Assembly (NCBI GenBank): GCA_023415825.1
Contig: JAEZJF010000015.1
Coordinates: 1 to 64,000, forward strand
From: Bacillota bacterium
GTDB taxonomy: Bacteria > Bacillota > Clostridia > DSM-8532
Reading direction: 5' to 3'
Length of the DNA: 64,000 nt
Below, piece after piece: positions 44,524 through 54,196 of the stretch (position 1 is the first letter of the stretch; every line of letters starts with the position of its first letter). The notes below the pieces were generated by a model that saw nothing but the letters and a program-made list of their open reading frames with translations, was not told the DNA's origin and did no database searches. The position numbers and the translations under genes were made by a program.

Positions 44524-45534
44524 ATGGTCATTTTGGAACTTGTCCTGGCAGTGCTATTAAGCTTGCTCATCACGCCGGCAGCAATAAAAATGGGTATACT
44601 GGATAAACCCAATTACAGGAAGATTCATGATAAGCCAATACCCAAAGGAGGCGGTATTGGTATTTTTATACCCGTCATTATTTTAGAATTGATGAATTTT
44701 TTATTTTTTAGAGCCACTATCACATTGGATGTTTATAAATTTTTCACAATCCTGCTTGTTACTTTTACTTTAATGATCTTAGGTATCATCGATGACAAGT
44801 ATGACTTGGGCTCAAATATTAAGTTATTTATACAAATAATTCTAACGCTGCTTACTCTGGGCTCGGGCATCAGATTTCATACCTTTGACATAATGGTCTT
44901 GGACCTTTTGTTAACTGCAGTATGGATAATCGGTATCATCAATGCCGTAAACCTGATTGATGGGCTGGATGGCCTGGCTGCAGGTATCGCTATAATTTCC
45001 TGTGCAGGCTTCAGCGTCATTGGATACGCTTTTGGCAGCAAAACAATCGTCATGCTCTCCCTGCTGCTGATTGGAGGTTGTCTGGGTTTTCTGAAGTACA
45101 ATTTCAGGCCGGCCAGAATATTCATGGGAGACACCGGCAGCGTGCCGCTGGGCTATAATCTGGCCATTTTAGGTATACTCTGTGAAAATGCAATAAGCGG
45201 TAATGCCTCCATCCTTATCCCTGTCATCATGGTTGGGGTCCCTATCTATGATACGCTGCTTACTGTCACCAGGAGGGCCTTCAATCATAAGCCCATATTC
45301 CTACCCGACAGAAGCCACTTTTATAATTTGATGATTGATCTTAAGGGTGTTGAACATAAATGGACAGTCCTGATCATATACGGCTTCAATATTGTATTAG
45401 TAACGATTTCGAGCCTTTTGGCCTTTTCCGGAGATATATGGAGGATTGTATCCACCGGTATTATTATCTTTGCAGTTTGTTTGTTGAGTAAAAGGTTAGG
45501 TTTTATCAGAACAGACGAATTATCAGAAAAATAG
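44524..45534 (+). CDS. WecA/TagO-like undecaprenyl-phosphate N-acetylhexosamine-1-phosphate transferase
   Basis: A polytopic phosphoglycosyl transferase of 336 residues that starts the repeat unit on undecaprenyl phosphate. Conserved segments are KGGGIGIF, IIDDKYDL (Asp pair), AVNLIDGLDGLAAG, FMGDTGSVPLGY and DRSHFYNLMID. MraY is the homologous enzyme of peptidoglycan synthesis, but gene context points to a polysaccharide role. As the monotopic transferase at 31479 lacks its catalytic dyad, this is the only convincing initiating enzyme in the operon. Confidence 0.9.
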   Translation: MVILELVLAVLLSLLITPAAIKMGILDKPNYRKIHDKPIPKGGGIGIFIPVIILELMNFLFFRATITLDVYKFFTILLVTFTLMILGIIDDKYDLGSNIKLFIQIILTLLTLGSGIRFHTFDIMVLDLLLTAVWIIGIINAVNLIDGLDGLAAGIAIISCAGFSVIGYAFGSKTIVMLSLLLIGGCLGFLKYNFRPARIFMGDTGSVPLGYNLAILGILCENAISGNASILIPVIMVGVPIYDTLLTVTRRAFNHKPIFLPDRSHFYNLMIDLKGVEHKWTVLIIYGFNIVLVTISSLLAFSGDIWRIVSTGIIIFAVCLLSKRLGFIRTDELSEK

Positions 45535-45553
45535 AGTTAACAGGTGAAAGAAA

Positions 45554-46393
45554 ATGACGATTGAACTGGATCATATCAACTGGTCCATATACAATGGGGC
45601 TCTATTACCCGATGTACCGCCCCATATTGAAATCAAATTGTCCCGGGAGCAGGCTAAATTTTTATTAAAAAAATCAAAAGCCTATTTTTTATGTTGGTCC
45701 AGTGATTATGATTGCGGTTTTGAGACGGAATGGTGGTATCTGGTCAGGGATAAGGGCATTGATCTTAATGAATTCGATTCAAAAAGAAGGCGGAATATCA
45801 AAAAGGGTATTAATAAGTGCCTTGTTAAAAAGGTCGATGCGGAGTTTATGGCCCAAAACGGTTACGAAGTCTATATAAGCGCATTTAAATCCTATGACAC
45901 ATTTTTAAAACCTACCGGACAAGAGGAATATCAAATGAGAATGATGTCGCGGAAGGACAATCCAGTTTTTGATTTCTGGGCTGCGTTTGATAAATCGGAT
46001 GGCAAGCTGATCGGTTATTTCATGAACAGACTGGGGGAGGACTACTGTCTGTATTCTGCAGCCAAGTTCAAGCCTGATTATTTAAATTTGGGTGTGCATC
46101 TAGCACTGGTATATTACATGACAAACTATTATCTGAACGAAATGGGATTAAAGTATGTTTGTACAGGAGCAAGAAGTATAAGCCATAAAACAAATGCCCA
46201 GGAGTTTTTGATCGAAAAGCTCCATTTTAGAAAGGCTTATTGCAGGCTGAATGTTATATATCGGCCTATCATCGGGATATTGGCCAAAGCTTTATATCCG
46301 TTTCGAAATATTATTTCAAAAATAGACACGAATATAACCAATAAAATCACTGTGCTCCTGCGTTTAGAAAAGATAAGAAGGAGTTTTAGCTGA
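45554..46393 (+). CDS. Second FemAB/GNAT-like acyltransferase
   Basis: A 279-residue protein with the charged KRRRNIKKGINK segment and a GNAT-like C-terminal half (GKLIGYFMNRLGEDYCLYSAAKFKPDYLN). It is related in architecture, not closely in sequence, to the protein at 36786. It may acylate an amino group of the polymer or its precursor. The ribosome site CAGGTGAAAG precedes ATG 45554. Confidence 0.65.
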   Translation: MTIELDHINWSIYNGALLPDVPPHIEIKLSREQAKFLLKKSKAYFLCWSSDYDCGFETEWWYLVRDKGIDLNEFDSKRRRNIKKGINKCLVKKVDAEFMAQNGYEVYISAFKSYDTFLKPTGQEEYQMRMMSRKDNPVFDFWAAFDKSDGKLIGYFMNRLGEDYCLYSAAKFKPDYLNLGVHLALVYYMTNYYLNEMGLKYVCTGARSISHKTNAQEFLIEKLHFRKAYCRLNVIYRPIIGILAKALYPFRNIISKIDTNITNKITVLLRLEKIRRSFS

Positions 46394-46416
46394 CAAGCAA
46401 AAATGGGGGTGTAAAC

Positions 46417-47541
46417 ATGAAAGTTCAACTTGCTAAACCAGATATTGGCCAAAAGGAAATTGATTCCGTTGTTGAAGTTATGAAGTCCGGTAACCTGAGC
46501 ATTGGGCCAAAGGTGGAGGAGTTTGAAAAAAAGATTAAAGACTATTTAGGCGTGAAGCATGCCATAGCAGTCAACAGCGGGACCAGCGGATTGCATCTGC
46601 TCATAAAAGCATATGGCATTAAACAAGGCGATGAGGTCATTACCACTCCTTTTAGTTTTGTTGCCTCTGCAAATTGTGTTCTCTTTGAGGGTGCAAAGCC
46701 TGTTTTTACAGACATATGCCCTAAAACCCTAAACATGGACATTGAAGGCATAGAGAAAAAAATAAACGAAAGGACAAAAGCGATACTCGCTGTTGATGTG
46801 TTTGGTAATCCCATTGATATTGAGAGGCTGAGAGCCATAGCCGGTAAATATCATTTGCTTTTGCTGGAGGATTCCTGTGAAGCACTTGGATCGGAATATA
46901 AAGGGATAAAGTGCGGCTCCATAGCAGATGGAGCTGTTTTTGCGTTCTATCCGAACAAGCAGATTACCACAGGCGAAGGTGGTATGATTGTTACTGATAA
47001 TGGGGAAATAGCAGAGCTCTGCAGAAGCTACCGAAGCCAAGGCCGCGCTGTGACAGGCTTCTGGCTCGAACATGAACGCTTGGGCTACAACTATAGGCTC
47101 AATGAACTCAATTCGGCTCTTGGTGTCGCACAGATGGACAGATTGGATGAGATTATAGATAAAAGGGACAGCGTTGCCGAAAAATACAATACTAAATTGA
47201 GAGATATTAAAGGTATCACCATTCCGTTTATTACACCCGGTGTGACCAAAATGAGCTGGTTTGTATACGTTATCAGGCTGGATAAGTCCATTGACAGAAA
47301 TAAGGTCATGCAATATCTGACAGATAACGGTGTCTCATGCAGGCCTTATTTTACTCCCATTCATCTCCAGCCATACTTTAGAGAATTGTACGGATATAAA
47401 GAGGGCGATTTTCCTGTTACTGAAGAAGCCGCAGCTTCTACCATTGCTCTTCCGTTCTTTAATGACCTTAAAGATGAACAGATTGATTATATTGTAAGTG
47501 TGCTCCGCGAAGGAATTGTGAAATATGGGTGCAACAGCTAG
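46417..47541 (+). CDS. Second DegT/DnrJ-type sugar aminotransferase
   Basis: A PLP-dependent aminotransferase of 374 residues. The Schiff-base lysine is K181 (FAFYPNKQITTGEGG), with NSGTSGLHL and LEDSCEALGS also visible. It is distinct from the WbpE-like gene at 34303 and more like PglE/perosamine-synthase enzymes acting at C4. The 4,6-dehydratase at 49881 would supply its 4-keto substrate, giving a UDP-4-amino-4,6-dideoxy sugar. It overlaps the flippase start by 17 bases. Confidence 0.87.
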   Translation: MKVQLAKPDIGQKEIDSVVEVMKSGNLSIGPKVEEFEKKIKDYLGVKHAIAVNSGTSGLHLLIKAYGIKQGDEVITTPFSFVASANCVLFEGAKPVFTDICPKTLNMDIEGIEKKINERTKAILAVDVFGNPIDIERLRAIAGKYHLLLLEDSCEALGSEYKGIKCGSIADGAVFAFYPNKQITTGEGGMIVTDNGEIAELCRSYRSQGRAVTGFWLEHERLGYNYRLNELNSALGVAQMDRLDEIIDKRDSVAEKYNTKLRDIKGITIPFITPGVTKMSWFVYVIRLDKSIDRNKVMQYLTDNGVSCRPYFTPIHLQPYFRELYGYKEGDFPVTEEAAASTIALPFFNDLKDEQIDYIVSVLREGIVKYGCNS

Positions 47542-49093
47542 CAGGATAGCAAAATCAGCCACTGCCATGATGATGATAGCAATGCTCAGCAAGCTTCTTG
47601 GTTTGATCCGCGAAAGTGTAACCGCTGCTTACTTCGGCGCAAACTATCAAACTGATGCATACAAGGTTGCGTTTGAAATCCCTTCAATACTTACCGGAGT
47701 TATATATGCTGCCATTACCATTACTTTTATACCTGTTTACAGTGAGTTAAAAAGTAAAACCGATGAACAAAGACTCTATTTTGTCAATAATTTGTTTAAC
47801 ATCGTCTTGCTTATAACTGCTGTAATAGCAGCATTCGGTATTGTATTTGCCCCCCAGCTGGTAAGAACTGTAGCTCCGGGATTCAGTGGAGAGACGTTTG
47901 ACCTTTCTGTAAAACTGACCTCTTTTCTGTTTCCATCCATAATCTTCCTGGCTCCGGCTTATCTTGCCAACGGATTTCTCCAGGCTAACAGAAGCTTCGC
48001 GGTCCCCGCATCAATGGGCATACCTCTTAATTTGATCATCATAATCAGTATATTTTTTTTCTATGGGCATGGCATTGAGGCACTAACCATAGGAAGCTTG
48101 ATTGCAATGGCAAGCCAGTTTTTAATACAATTGCCTTTTATGTTGAAGGCGGGCTTTCGGTTCCGACCGGTGCTTGATTTTAAGGAGCCAGGATTAAGAA
48201 GAGTCTTGGTTCTTTCCGTCCCAGTATTTATTAGTACTGCCTTTAGCGAAATATCCATCTTAATTGACAAGATACTGGCATCAAACCTTGACGTAGGAAG
48301 TATATCCGTTCTTGATTATGCCAATAAGGTCAATGGAATTGCCAACGGTATCTTCTTTGCTTCGGTGGCCATTGTTTTCTTCCCGGAATTGTCACTTTCG
48401 TCGGATAACCTGTATAAGTTCAGTAAAACAATTACCACAGGACTGAAGATTGTCATATTGATATCATTTCCTGTCATGGTAGGGATCTGGGTTTTGAAAT
48501 TACCCATTATTCAGCTTTTGTTTGAAAGAAAGGAATTCAACTCAAGTGATGCAGCTATTACTTCAACAGTATTGGGCCTGTATTCAATTGGTATAATCGG
48601 CTCAGGCTTAACCGCCATACTCAACAGGGCGTTTTATTCACGAAAAGATACAAAAACACCTATGATAATCGGAATATTAGTCATAGGCGCCAATATTTTT
48701 TTCAGCATCATAGGCGTCAGGCTTTGGGGAGTCCGCGGGGTAGCTCTGGCTTCATCTTTAGCATCATTATTATGTGGCTTATCCCTCTTTTTCAGGATGA
48801 GACATAGGGTATGGATCGGCTTGGGTGAAATAGGTAAAGTGATTGTCAAATCCTCTGTAGCAGCCATTGTTATGGGAGTTTTGATCTATTTTTTAGACCT
48901 GACTCAATTGTCCCTCTTAAACCATCAATCTTCTTTTATCGGTTTATTTCTAAGGTTGGTTGTAGCAATCAGCACAGGCGGCGTTGTTTATGGGGGCATG
49001 TTATATCTTTTGAAAACGGAAGATTTCATTGTCGTTATCAAACTTATTCGGAACAAAATCAGGCCAGCCCATCATAATGCCATACCAAAATGA
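47525..49093 (+). CDS. MurJ/MviN-type lipid-linked oligosaccharide flippase (Wzx role)
   Basis: A 522-residue membrane protein with about 14 transmembrane helices and the MviN family opening (MMMIAMLSKLLGLIRESVTAAYFGAN, split by a predicted helix). Further family segments are FLQANRSFAVPAS and ILNRAFYSRKDTKTPM. MurJ flips lipid II; here the location among Wzy, Wzz and transferases suggests that it flips the polysaccharide repeat unit. GAAGGA at 47508-47513 serves the start. Confidence 0.87.
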   Translation: MGATASRIAKSATAMMMIAMLSKLLGLIRESVTAAYFGANYQTDAYKVAFEIPSILTGVIYAAITITFIPVYSELKSKTDEQRLYFVNNLFNIVLLITAVIAAFGIVFAPQLVRTVAPGFSGETFDLSVKLTSFLFPSIIFLAPAYLANGFLQANRSFAVPASMGIPLNLIIIISIFFFYGHGIEALTIGSLIAMASQFLIQLPFMLKAGFRFRPVLDFKEPGLRRVLVLSVPVFISTAFSEISILIDKILASNLDVGSISVLDYANKVNGIANGIFFASVAIVFFPELSLSSDNLYKFSKTITTGLKIVILISFPVMVGIWVLKLPIIQLLFERKEFNSSDAAITSTVLGLYSIGIIGSGLTAILNRAFYSRKDTKTPMIIGILVIGANIFFSIIGVRLWGVRGVALASSLASLLCGLSLFFRMRHRVWIGLGEIGKVIVKSSVAAIVMGVLIYFLDLTQLSLLNHQSSFIGLFLRLVVAISTGGVVYGGMLYLLKTEDFIVVIKLIRNKIRPAHHNAIPK

Positions 49094-49103
49094 GGTGTAT
49101 AGG

Positions 49104-49844
49104 ATGTCAGCTTGTGATTTTACTTATACTCACTATGAAGAAATAATGGATAAAATCAAAAAATCGAATTATAAGGTTACATTCTTTAACGAATCCAATT
49201 CACATGATCAGGAACTTATATTAAGGCACGATGTGGATTTGGATTTGGAGAGCGCCTATAAAATGGCTCTCATTGAGAACAAACATAAGATCAGGACAAC
49301 GTACTTTATATTAATAAGGTCACCTTTTTACAATATCTTTGAAAAATCCAATTCAGATTATATAAAAGGGATATTGGATCTCGGGCACCAGATAGGATTA
49401 CATTTCGATGAAGCCTACTATGGTCATAATGATACGGACAGTATGATTAAAAATGTAGAGGCAGAGGTGCAGCTTTTAGAAAATGCTTGTCATACAAATA
49501 TTTCTGCTGTATCTTTTCACAGACCCTCATCCTTTTTACTGCAATCGGATATCAAATTAAAAAATGGTCTTATCAACACGTATGCCAAGGGTTTTATTAA
49601 GGATTTCAAGTATATCTCCGATTCAAGGCGTATGTGGAAAGAGGGCTGCCTGTGCAAGCTTTTGGAAAGATCAGCTGAGGATAACTCAATTCCCAGGATC
49701 CAAGCTCTTGTGCACCCCATATGGTGGACCGACAGGAGCATGAGCTCTCAGGATGCGATGGAAAGCTTTTTAATTAAAAAGCTTGTCGCTATCGATAGTG
49801 AGCTTGAAAAAAATATTCAGATATACAAGAAGCTTTATGACTAA
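49104..49844 (+). CDS. Polysaccharide deacetylase-like protein (short)
   Basis: A 246-residue protein with RHDVDLDLESAYKMA, GHQIGLHFDEAYY and SFHRPSSF, the metal-binding and substrate motifs of the NodB-like fold. It has no signal peptide. ATG 49104 follows TGAGGTG; an in-frame extension into the flippase gene is not supported. It is the second deacetylase-family gene of the operon. Confidence 0.72.
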   Translation: MSACDFTYTHYEEIMDKIKKSNYKVTFFNESNSHDQELILRHDVDLDLESAYKMALIENKHKIRTTYFILIRSPFYNIFEKSNSDYIKGILDLGHQIGLHFDEAYYGHNDTDSMIKNVEAEVQLLENACHTNISAVSFHRPSSFLLQSDIKLKNGLINTYAKGFIKDFKYISDSRRMWKEGCLCKLLERSAEDNSIPRIQALVHPIWWTDRSMSSQDAMESFLIKKLVAIDSELEKNIQIYKKLYD

Positions 49845-49880
49845 TTTCCATTCTTTATTTAAAGAAAGTGTGAGGCTACC

Positions 49881-51731
49881 ATGAGTTTTAACAGAATACG
49901 AAAAAACGGTTTAGCATTAACATTTGTTGATGCTATTTTAGTTAACCTTTCAATAGCAATTGCATTAATTCTTAAGTATGATGTCCAGCCTGAGAATATA
50001 CCCCATGAGATTTTTGAAAAAGGTGTGCAGATCATATTTACCATAACCTTTGTGAAGGTTGTCGTATTTTACTTCTTCAGGCTGTACAGCAGCGTTTGGG
50101 AATTTGCCAGCATTCATGAGATGTTTTTAGTAATTGGAGCTGCCTTTACCAGTAATGCTATTGTTCTGGGTCTATTTGAGTTTTTGGGAACATTAATTCC
50201 AAGAAGTGCTTTATTAATAGCCATTCTAACAGATATTTTTCTTATCGGAGGTATCAGATTCGCTTATAGGAGTCTAAGAAGGATCATAAACAGATATAGA
50301 ATGAGTACGGTGGAGTCCAGGAGAATTTTAATTATTGGTGATGGGGAACCTGGAGCGGTAGTGGTAAAAGAATTCAAGGATCACCCCGAACTCAAAAGCA
50401 TTCCTGTAGCCATAATTGATGATGATAAAGGGAAGCTGGGGAAAAAAATCAGTGGAGTACCTATTGTCGGACAATTTGCAGATATCTGCAGCGTGGTTCA
50501 CAAAAAGAGGATTGACGAAATCATTATAGCTTTGCCGAGTTTTACCAACAAAATGATTGATGAAATATATGACAAATGCCTGAGGACAAGCTGTAAAGTC
50601 AAGATAGTGCCTACATTTACCCAATTAATCGACGAATCCTATGTTATCCCTAAAATAAGAAATGTCAATATTGAGGATCTATTGGGCAGGGAGCCTGTTG
50701 ATCTTGACATGGGCGAGATTTCAGCCTATCTGGAAGGTAAGGTTGTTCTGGTTACGGGTGGAGGAGGCTCAATCGGATCAGAGCTCTGCAGACAGGTAGT
50801 ATTATATAAGCCAAAACTATTGATCATATTGGATAATTACGAAAATAACCTCTATGAAATTGAAAACGAACTGCATTATATGTATGGAAATTTAAATATC
50901 GCTACAGTGATCGCGAATATCCGTGAAAAGGACAGGCTGAAGGGGATTTTTGATCAATTCAGGCCGGAGGTGGTCTTTCATGCAGCCGCTCACAAACATG
51001 TACCTCTTATGGAGGCAAGCCCGGGGGAGGCTGTAAAAAATAATGTTTTTGGTACTTTAAATTTGGCAGAGTGTTCAGAAAAATACGGCGTTAAAAAGTT
51101 TGTACTGATATCCACCGACAAGGCGGTTAATCCGACCAGTATCATGGGGGCAACAAAAAGAGTTGCAGAGATGATCATACAGACTCTTAATAAAGGCAGC
51201 AGGACTGAGTTTGTAGCGGTAAGATTCGGGAATGTTCTCGGCAGCAACGGTAGTGTTATACCCTTATTTAAAAAGCAGATTGAGAGAGGGGGGCCTATAA
51301 CCATTACAGATCCCGAAGTGACAAGGTTCTTCATGACAATTCCCGAGGCTGTTCACCTGGTCATCCAGGCAGGAGCTATGGCCAAAGGAGGAGAGATATT
51401 TGTGCTTGACATGGGCAAACCTGTAAAAATATATGATCTTGCAAAAAAATTGATTGAATTATCCGGTTTTAAGCCTGATGTAGATATAAAAATAGAGTTT
51501 ACCGGCTTAAGGCCCGGAGAAAAAATGTATGAGGAGCTCATGCTGGAGGAAGAAGGGCTGCGCACCACGCAAAACAATAAAATTTATATCACCAGACCGG
51601 TTTTTACAGACTTTGCATTGTTGAGAAGCAAAATAGAAGAGATAGTAAAAATAGATATGAATGATAGAGAAAAAGTTATGAATTATTTAGAGAATATTAT
51701 TTCATTGGTTAAGGGAGGTGAAGACAAATAG
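49881..51731 (+). CDS. Membrane UDP-GlcNAc 4,6-dehydratase (CapD/PglF-like)
   Basis: A 616-residue enzyme with four N-terminal transmembrane helices, a first Rossmann-like domain (ILIIGDGEPGAVVVKEF) and the SDR dehydratase domain (VTGGGGSIGSE near 290; TDKAVNP at 412-418; M422 and K426 in SIMGATKR, where classical dehydratases have Tyr-x3-Lys). It converts UDP-GlcNAc to the 4-keto-6-deoxy sugar. The aminotransferase at 46417 is the probable next step, and the acyltransferase directly downstream a probable last one. The acyltransferase start overlaps its stop by one base. Confidence 0.9.
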   Translation: MSFNRIRKNGLALTFVDAILVNLSIAIALILKYDVQPENIPHEIFEKGVQIIFTITFVKVVVFYFFRLYSSVWEFASIHEMFLVIGAAFTSNAIVLGLFEFLGTLIPRSALLIAILTDIFLIGGIRFAYRSLRRIINRYRMSTVESRRILIIGDGEPGAVVVKEFKDHPELKSIPVAIIDDDKGKLGKKISGVPIVGQFADICSVVHKKRIDEIIIALPSFTNKMIDEIYDKCLRTSCKVKIVPTFTQLIDESYVIPKIRNVNIEDLLGREPVDLDMGEISAYLEGKVVLVTGGGGSIGSELCRQVVLYKPKLLIILDNYENNLYEIENELHYMYGNLNIATVIANIREKDRLKGIFDQFRPEVVFHAAAHKHVPLMEASPGEAVKNNVFGTLNLAECSEKYGVKKFVLISTDKAVNPTSIMGATKRVAEMIIQTLNKGSRTEFVAVRFGNVLGSNGSVIPLFKKQIERGGPITITDPEVTRFFMTIPEAVHLVIQAGAMAKGGEIFVLDMGKPVKIYDLAKKLIELSGFKPDVDIKIEFTGLRPGEKMYEELMLEEEGLRTTQNNKIYITRPVFTDFALLRSKIEEIVKIDMNDREKVMNYLENIISLVKGGEDK

Positions 51732-52627
51732 TGACAATCAGAATGATATTGGAATTTCTTGAAGAAAAAAATGTTACATATACTTTTAATGGAAACCGCA
51801 ATACCGAGCTAAAAGGTTTTTCTGCTTTGAGAAGTTATCGAAGCGGGACATTCACATGGATCCGGGATGAGAATATGTATTTACAGTCGGGAAAAGAGGT
51901 TGAAACAGCAATAGTACCTAATTCATTTAAAGCCCCTGTCAGTAACAGGATTTTCTGCGAGAATCCCAAAAAGACCTTTTTTGAGGTTTTGCGCCGCTTC
52001 TACAAAAAAGAAACCTATGAGCAAAAAATAGGTGCACATACCTATATATCCGAGAATGTTGCAGTCGGCAGGAGTGTTTCCATCGGTTCAAATTGCACTC
52101 TCGACGGCGATATTGAAATAGGTGACTGTACGAGGATTGCTAATGGCGTTACGATAATTGGACGCGTAAAAATTGGTGAGTACTGCAATATAAAGTCAGG
52201 AGTGACCATCGGGCACGGAGATATGGCTTATGAAATGGATGAAGCAACAAAAGAACGGGTGATGCTTGAACAATATGGTGGTGTAACGATTGGAAACAAT
52301 GTATGGATAGGACCTCACACGGTTATAAACAAAGGCACGCTGGATGATACTCGGATTGATGATAATGTTATTATAGACGGGTCGTGTTACATATCCCACA
52401 ATGTTGTACTTGAGAAGAACTCTGTTATTATTGCCGGCACTACGTTGTTTGGTTCATGTGTAGTCGGCAAGAATAGTTATATATCCACATCCACCATTCG
52501 TAACCACATTAAGATCGGAGTAGATTCGACGGTTGGAATGGGCTCAGTTATTTATAAGGATGTCCCGCCCTCTTCTTTCGTTCTTGGAAACCCTGCAAAA
52601 TGTATCAAATCAAATATGGAAGCATGA
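51731..52627 (+). CDS. LpxD-like N-acyltransferase
   Basis: A left-handed beta-helix acyltransferase of 298 residues with the LpxD layout: an N-terminal nucleotide-sugar-binding domain (about 1-95), hexapeptide repeats (VAVGRSVSIGSNC; GDIEIGDCTRIANGVTI) and a histidine at H223 in CYISHNVVLEKN, equivalent to the catalytic His of LpxD. LpxD proteins transfer an acyl group from acyl carrier protein to a UDP-sugar amine. As a Gram-positive has no lipid A, the acceptor here is likelier to be the UDP-4-amino sugar, and the carrier protein at 55397 a candidate donor. It starts at GTG 51731 on the last base of the dehydratase stop. Confidence 0.83.
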   Translation: MTIRMILEFLEEKNVTYTFNGNRNTELKGFSALRSYRSGTFTWIRDENMYLQSGKEVETAIVPNSFKAPVSNRIFCENPKKTFFEVLRRFYKKETYEQKIGAHTYISENVAVGRSVSIGSNCTLDGDIEIGDCTRIANGVTIIGRVKIGEYCNIKSGVTIGHGDMAYEMDEATKERVMLEQYGGVTIGNNVWIGPHTVINKGTLDDTRIDDNVIIDGSCYISHNVVLEKNSVIIAGTTLFGSCVVGKNSYISTSTIRNHIKIGVDSTVGMGSVIYKDVPPSSFVLGNPAKCIKSNMEA

Positions 52628-52657
52628 AATGTCACAATAATGCGAGGGATGAATTGT

Positions 52658-54196
52658 ATGTCCTACAATATATTGGATTACTTGGAGCAATCAGCTGAAA
52701 AATATCCGCAAAAAATAGCCTTCTCAGATGAAGTAGAAAGCATTAGCTTTTCCGATCTGCGTTTAAAAGCGAGGCGAGTTGGAAGTGCATTGGCTAAAAT
52801 GCTGTCTCCTCGTACACCGGTTGCCTTTTACATGGATAAAAGCGTCAATACCATTATAGGTTTTTTGGGTGCGGTCTATGCCGGCTGTTTTTATGTTTTG
52901 CTTGATTTACAGCAGCCGATCGCAAGATTAAACGGTATTCTTCAAATCTTGCAACCCGGTATTCTGATTACCGGCAAGGCAGACGAAAAGGCTGTAAACA
53001 GCTTGAATGTTGTATGTCCTGTAAAATCCATGGAGTCTTTGAAGGAAACAGAGGAATCGGAAATATTATTAAAAGCGGTTTATGACCAGAGTCTGGACAT
53101 AGATCCACTGTACTGCAATTTTACATCCGGTTCCACCGGAGTTCCCAAAGGCGTTGTGGTGAGCCATCGATCGGTCCTTGATTTTATAGATCGGTTTGTG
53201 CCGTTGTTTGGAATTACCGAGCAGGATGTGATAGGCAATCAGGCACCTCTCGATTTTGATGTCTCAGTTAAAGATATTTATTCTGGTCTCAAAACTGGAG
53301 CACGGGTGGAGCTTATACCCCGTAGCTTCTTTTCAATTCCAGTCAAGTTGATGGACCATCTTGCTCAGCGCCGGATCACAACATTAATTTGGGCGGTATC
53401 GGCACTTTGCATTATATCGACTATGAAGGGCCTGGAATACTGTAAACCGGAAGCAATAAGCAAAGTCATGTTCAGCGGTGAGGTTATGCCGCCGCGGCAT
53501 TTATCCTACTGGAAAAGATTTTATCCTGATGCCCTCTATGTCAACCTGTATGGTCCCACAGAAATCACCTGTAATTGTACATATCATATCATTGACAGAG
53601 AATACGCCTCTGAAGAAGTCATCCCAATGGGAAAGGCGTTTCCAAACGAAAAAGTATTCCTGCTTGACGACAAAGACCAATTGGTTTGCGAACCCAATGT
53701 ATCCGGTGAATTGTGTGTATCCGGTACGGCCTTGGCTTTAGGCTACTATAATGATACCCAGCGCACTGCAGCCGTCTTTACCCAGAATCCGCTCAACCGT
53801 GCCTATATGGAGCCCATTTATCGCACGGGTGATTTGGTGAGATATGGTGAAGACGGCTTACTGTATTATGTGGGCAGAAAAGACTTTCAAATTAAACATA
53901 TGGGTCATCGCATCGAGTTGGGTGAAATTGAGGCAGCAATGAGTTCGGCGGAGAACGTAGAGCGGGCCTGTGTACTGTATTTTGAAGCAAAACAAAAAAT
54001 AGCGGCTTTTTATGTAGGCACGGCTGAAATTAAAGAACTGATGGGCTTCTTAAAGCAGCGGCTCCCTCAATACATGGTGCCTAATAGCTTTGTCAAGCTT
54101 GCGCAGATGCCGGTAACAAAAAACGGGAAGATCGACAGAGCACAGCTTCGGAATATCTGGCTTGAGCACATTAGCACAGAAGGAGACAGCCCATGA
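52658..54196 (+). CDS. Amino-acid adenylation enzyme (DltA/NRPS A-domain-like)
   Basis: A stand-alone AMP-forming ligase of 512 residues. Core motifs are TSGSTGVPKGVVVSH (A3), NQAPLDFDVSVKDIY (A4, with the amine-binding Asp), YGPTEITCN (A5), YRTGDLVRY (A7) and NGKIDR (A10 lysine). It should activate an amino acid and load it on the carrier protein at 55397. It resembles DltA, but no dltB, dltD or dltX gene is nearby. ATG 52658 follows GAGGGA. It shares four bases with the decarboxylase gene. Confidence 0.87.
   Translation: MSYNILDYLEQSAEKYPQKIAFSDEVESISFSDLRLKARRVGSALAKMLSPRTPVAFYMDKSVNTIIGFLGAVYAGCFYVLLDLQQPIARLNGILQILQPGILITGKADEKAVNSLNVVCPVKSMESLKETEESEILLKAVYDQSLDIDPLYCNFTSGSTGVPKGVVVSHRSVLDFIDRFVPLFGITEQDVIGNQAPLDFDVSVKDIYSGLKTGARVELIPRSFFSIPVKLMDHLAQRRITTLIWAVSALCIISTMKGLEYCKPEAISKVMFSGEVMPPRHLSYWKRFYPDALYVNLYGPTEITCNCTYHIIDREYASEEVIPMGKAFPNEKVFLLDDKDQLVCEPNVSGELCVSGTALALGYYNDTQRTAAVFTQNPLNRAYMEPIYRTGDLVRYGEDGLLYYVGRKDFQIKHMGHRIELGEIEAAMSSAENVERACVLYFEAKQKIAAFYVGTAEIKELMGFLKQRLPQYMVPNSFVKLAQMPVTKNGKIDRAQLRNIWLEHISTEGDSP

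Noticed and set aside
44524..45534. MraY of peptidoglycan synthesis
   Set aside because: The location inside the polysaccharide operon and away from mur genes favours the WecA/TagO role, though sequence alone does not exclude MraY.
46729..47313. Minus-strand frame of 194 codons inside the second aminotransferase
   Set aside because: It overlaps a well-supported DegT-type gene and shows no motifs of its own.
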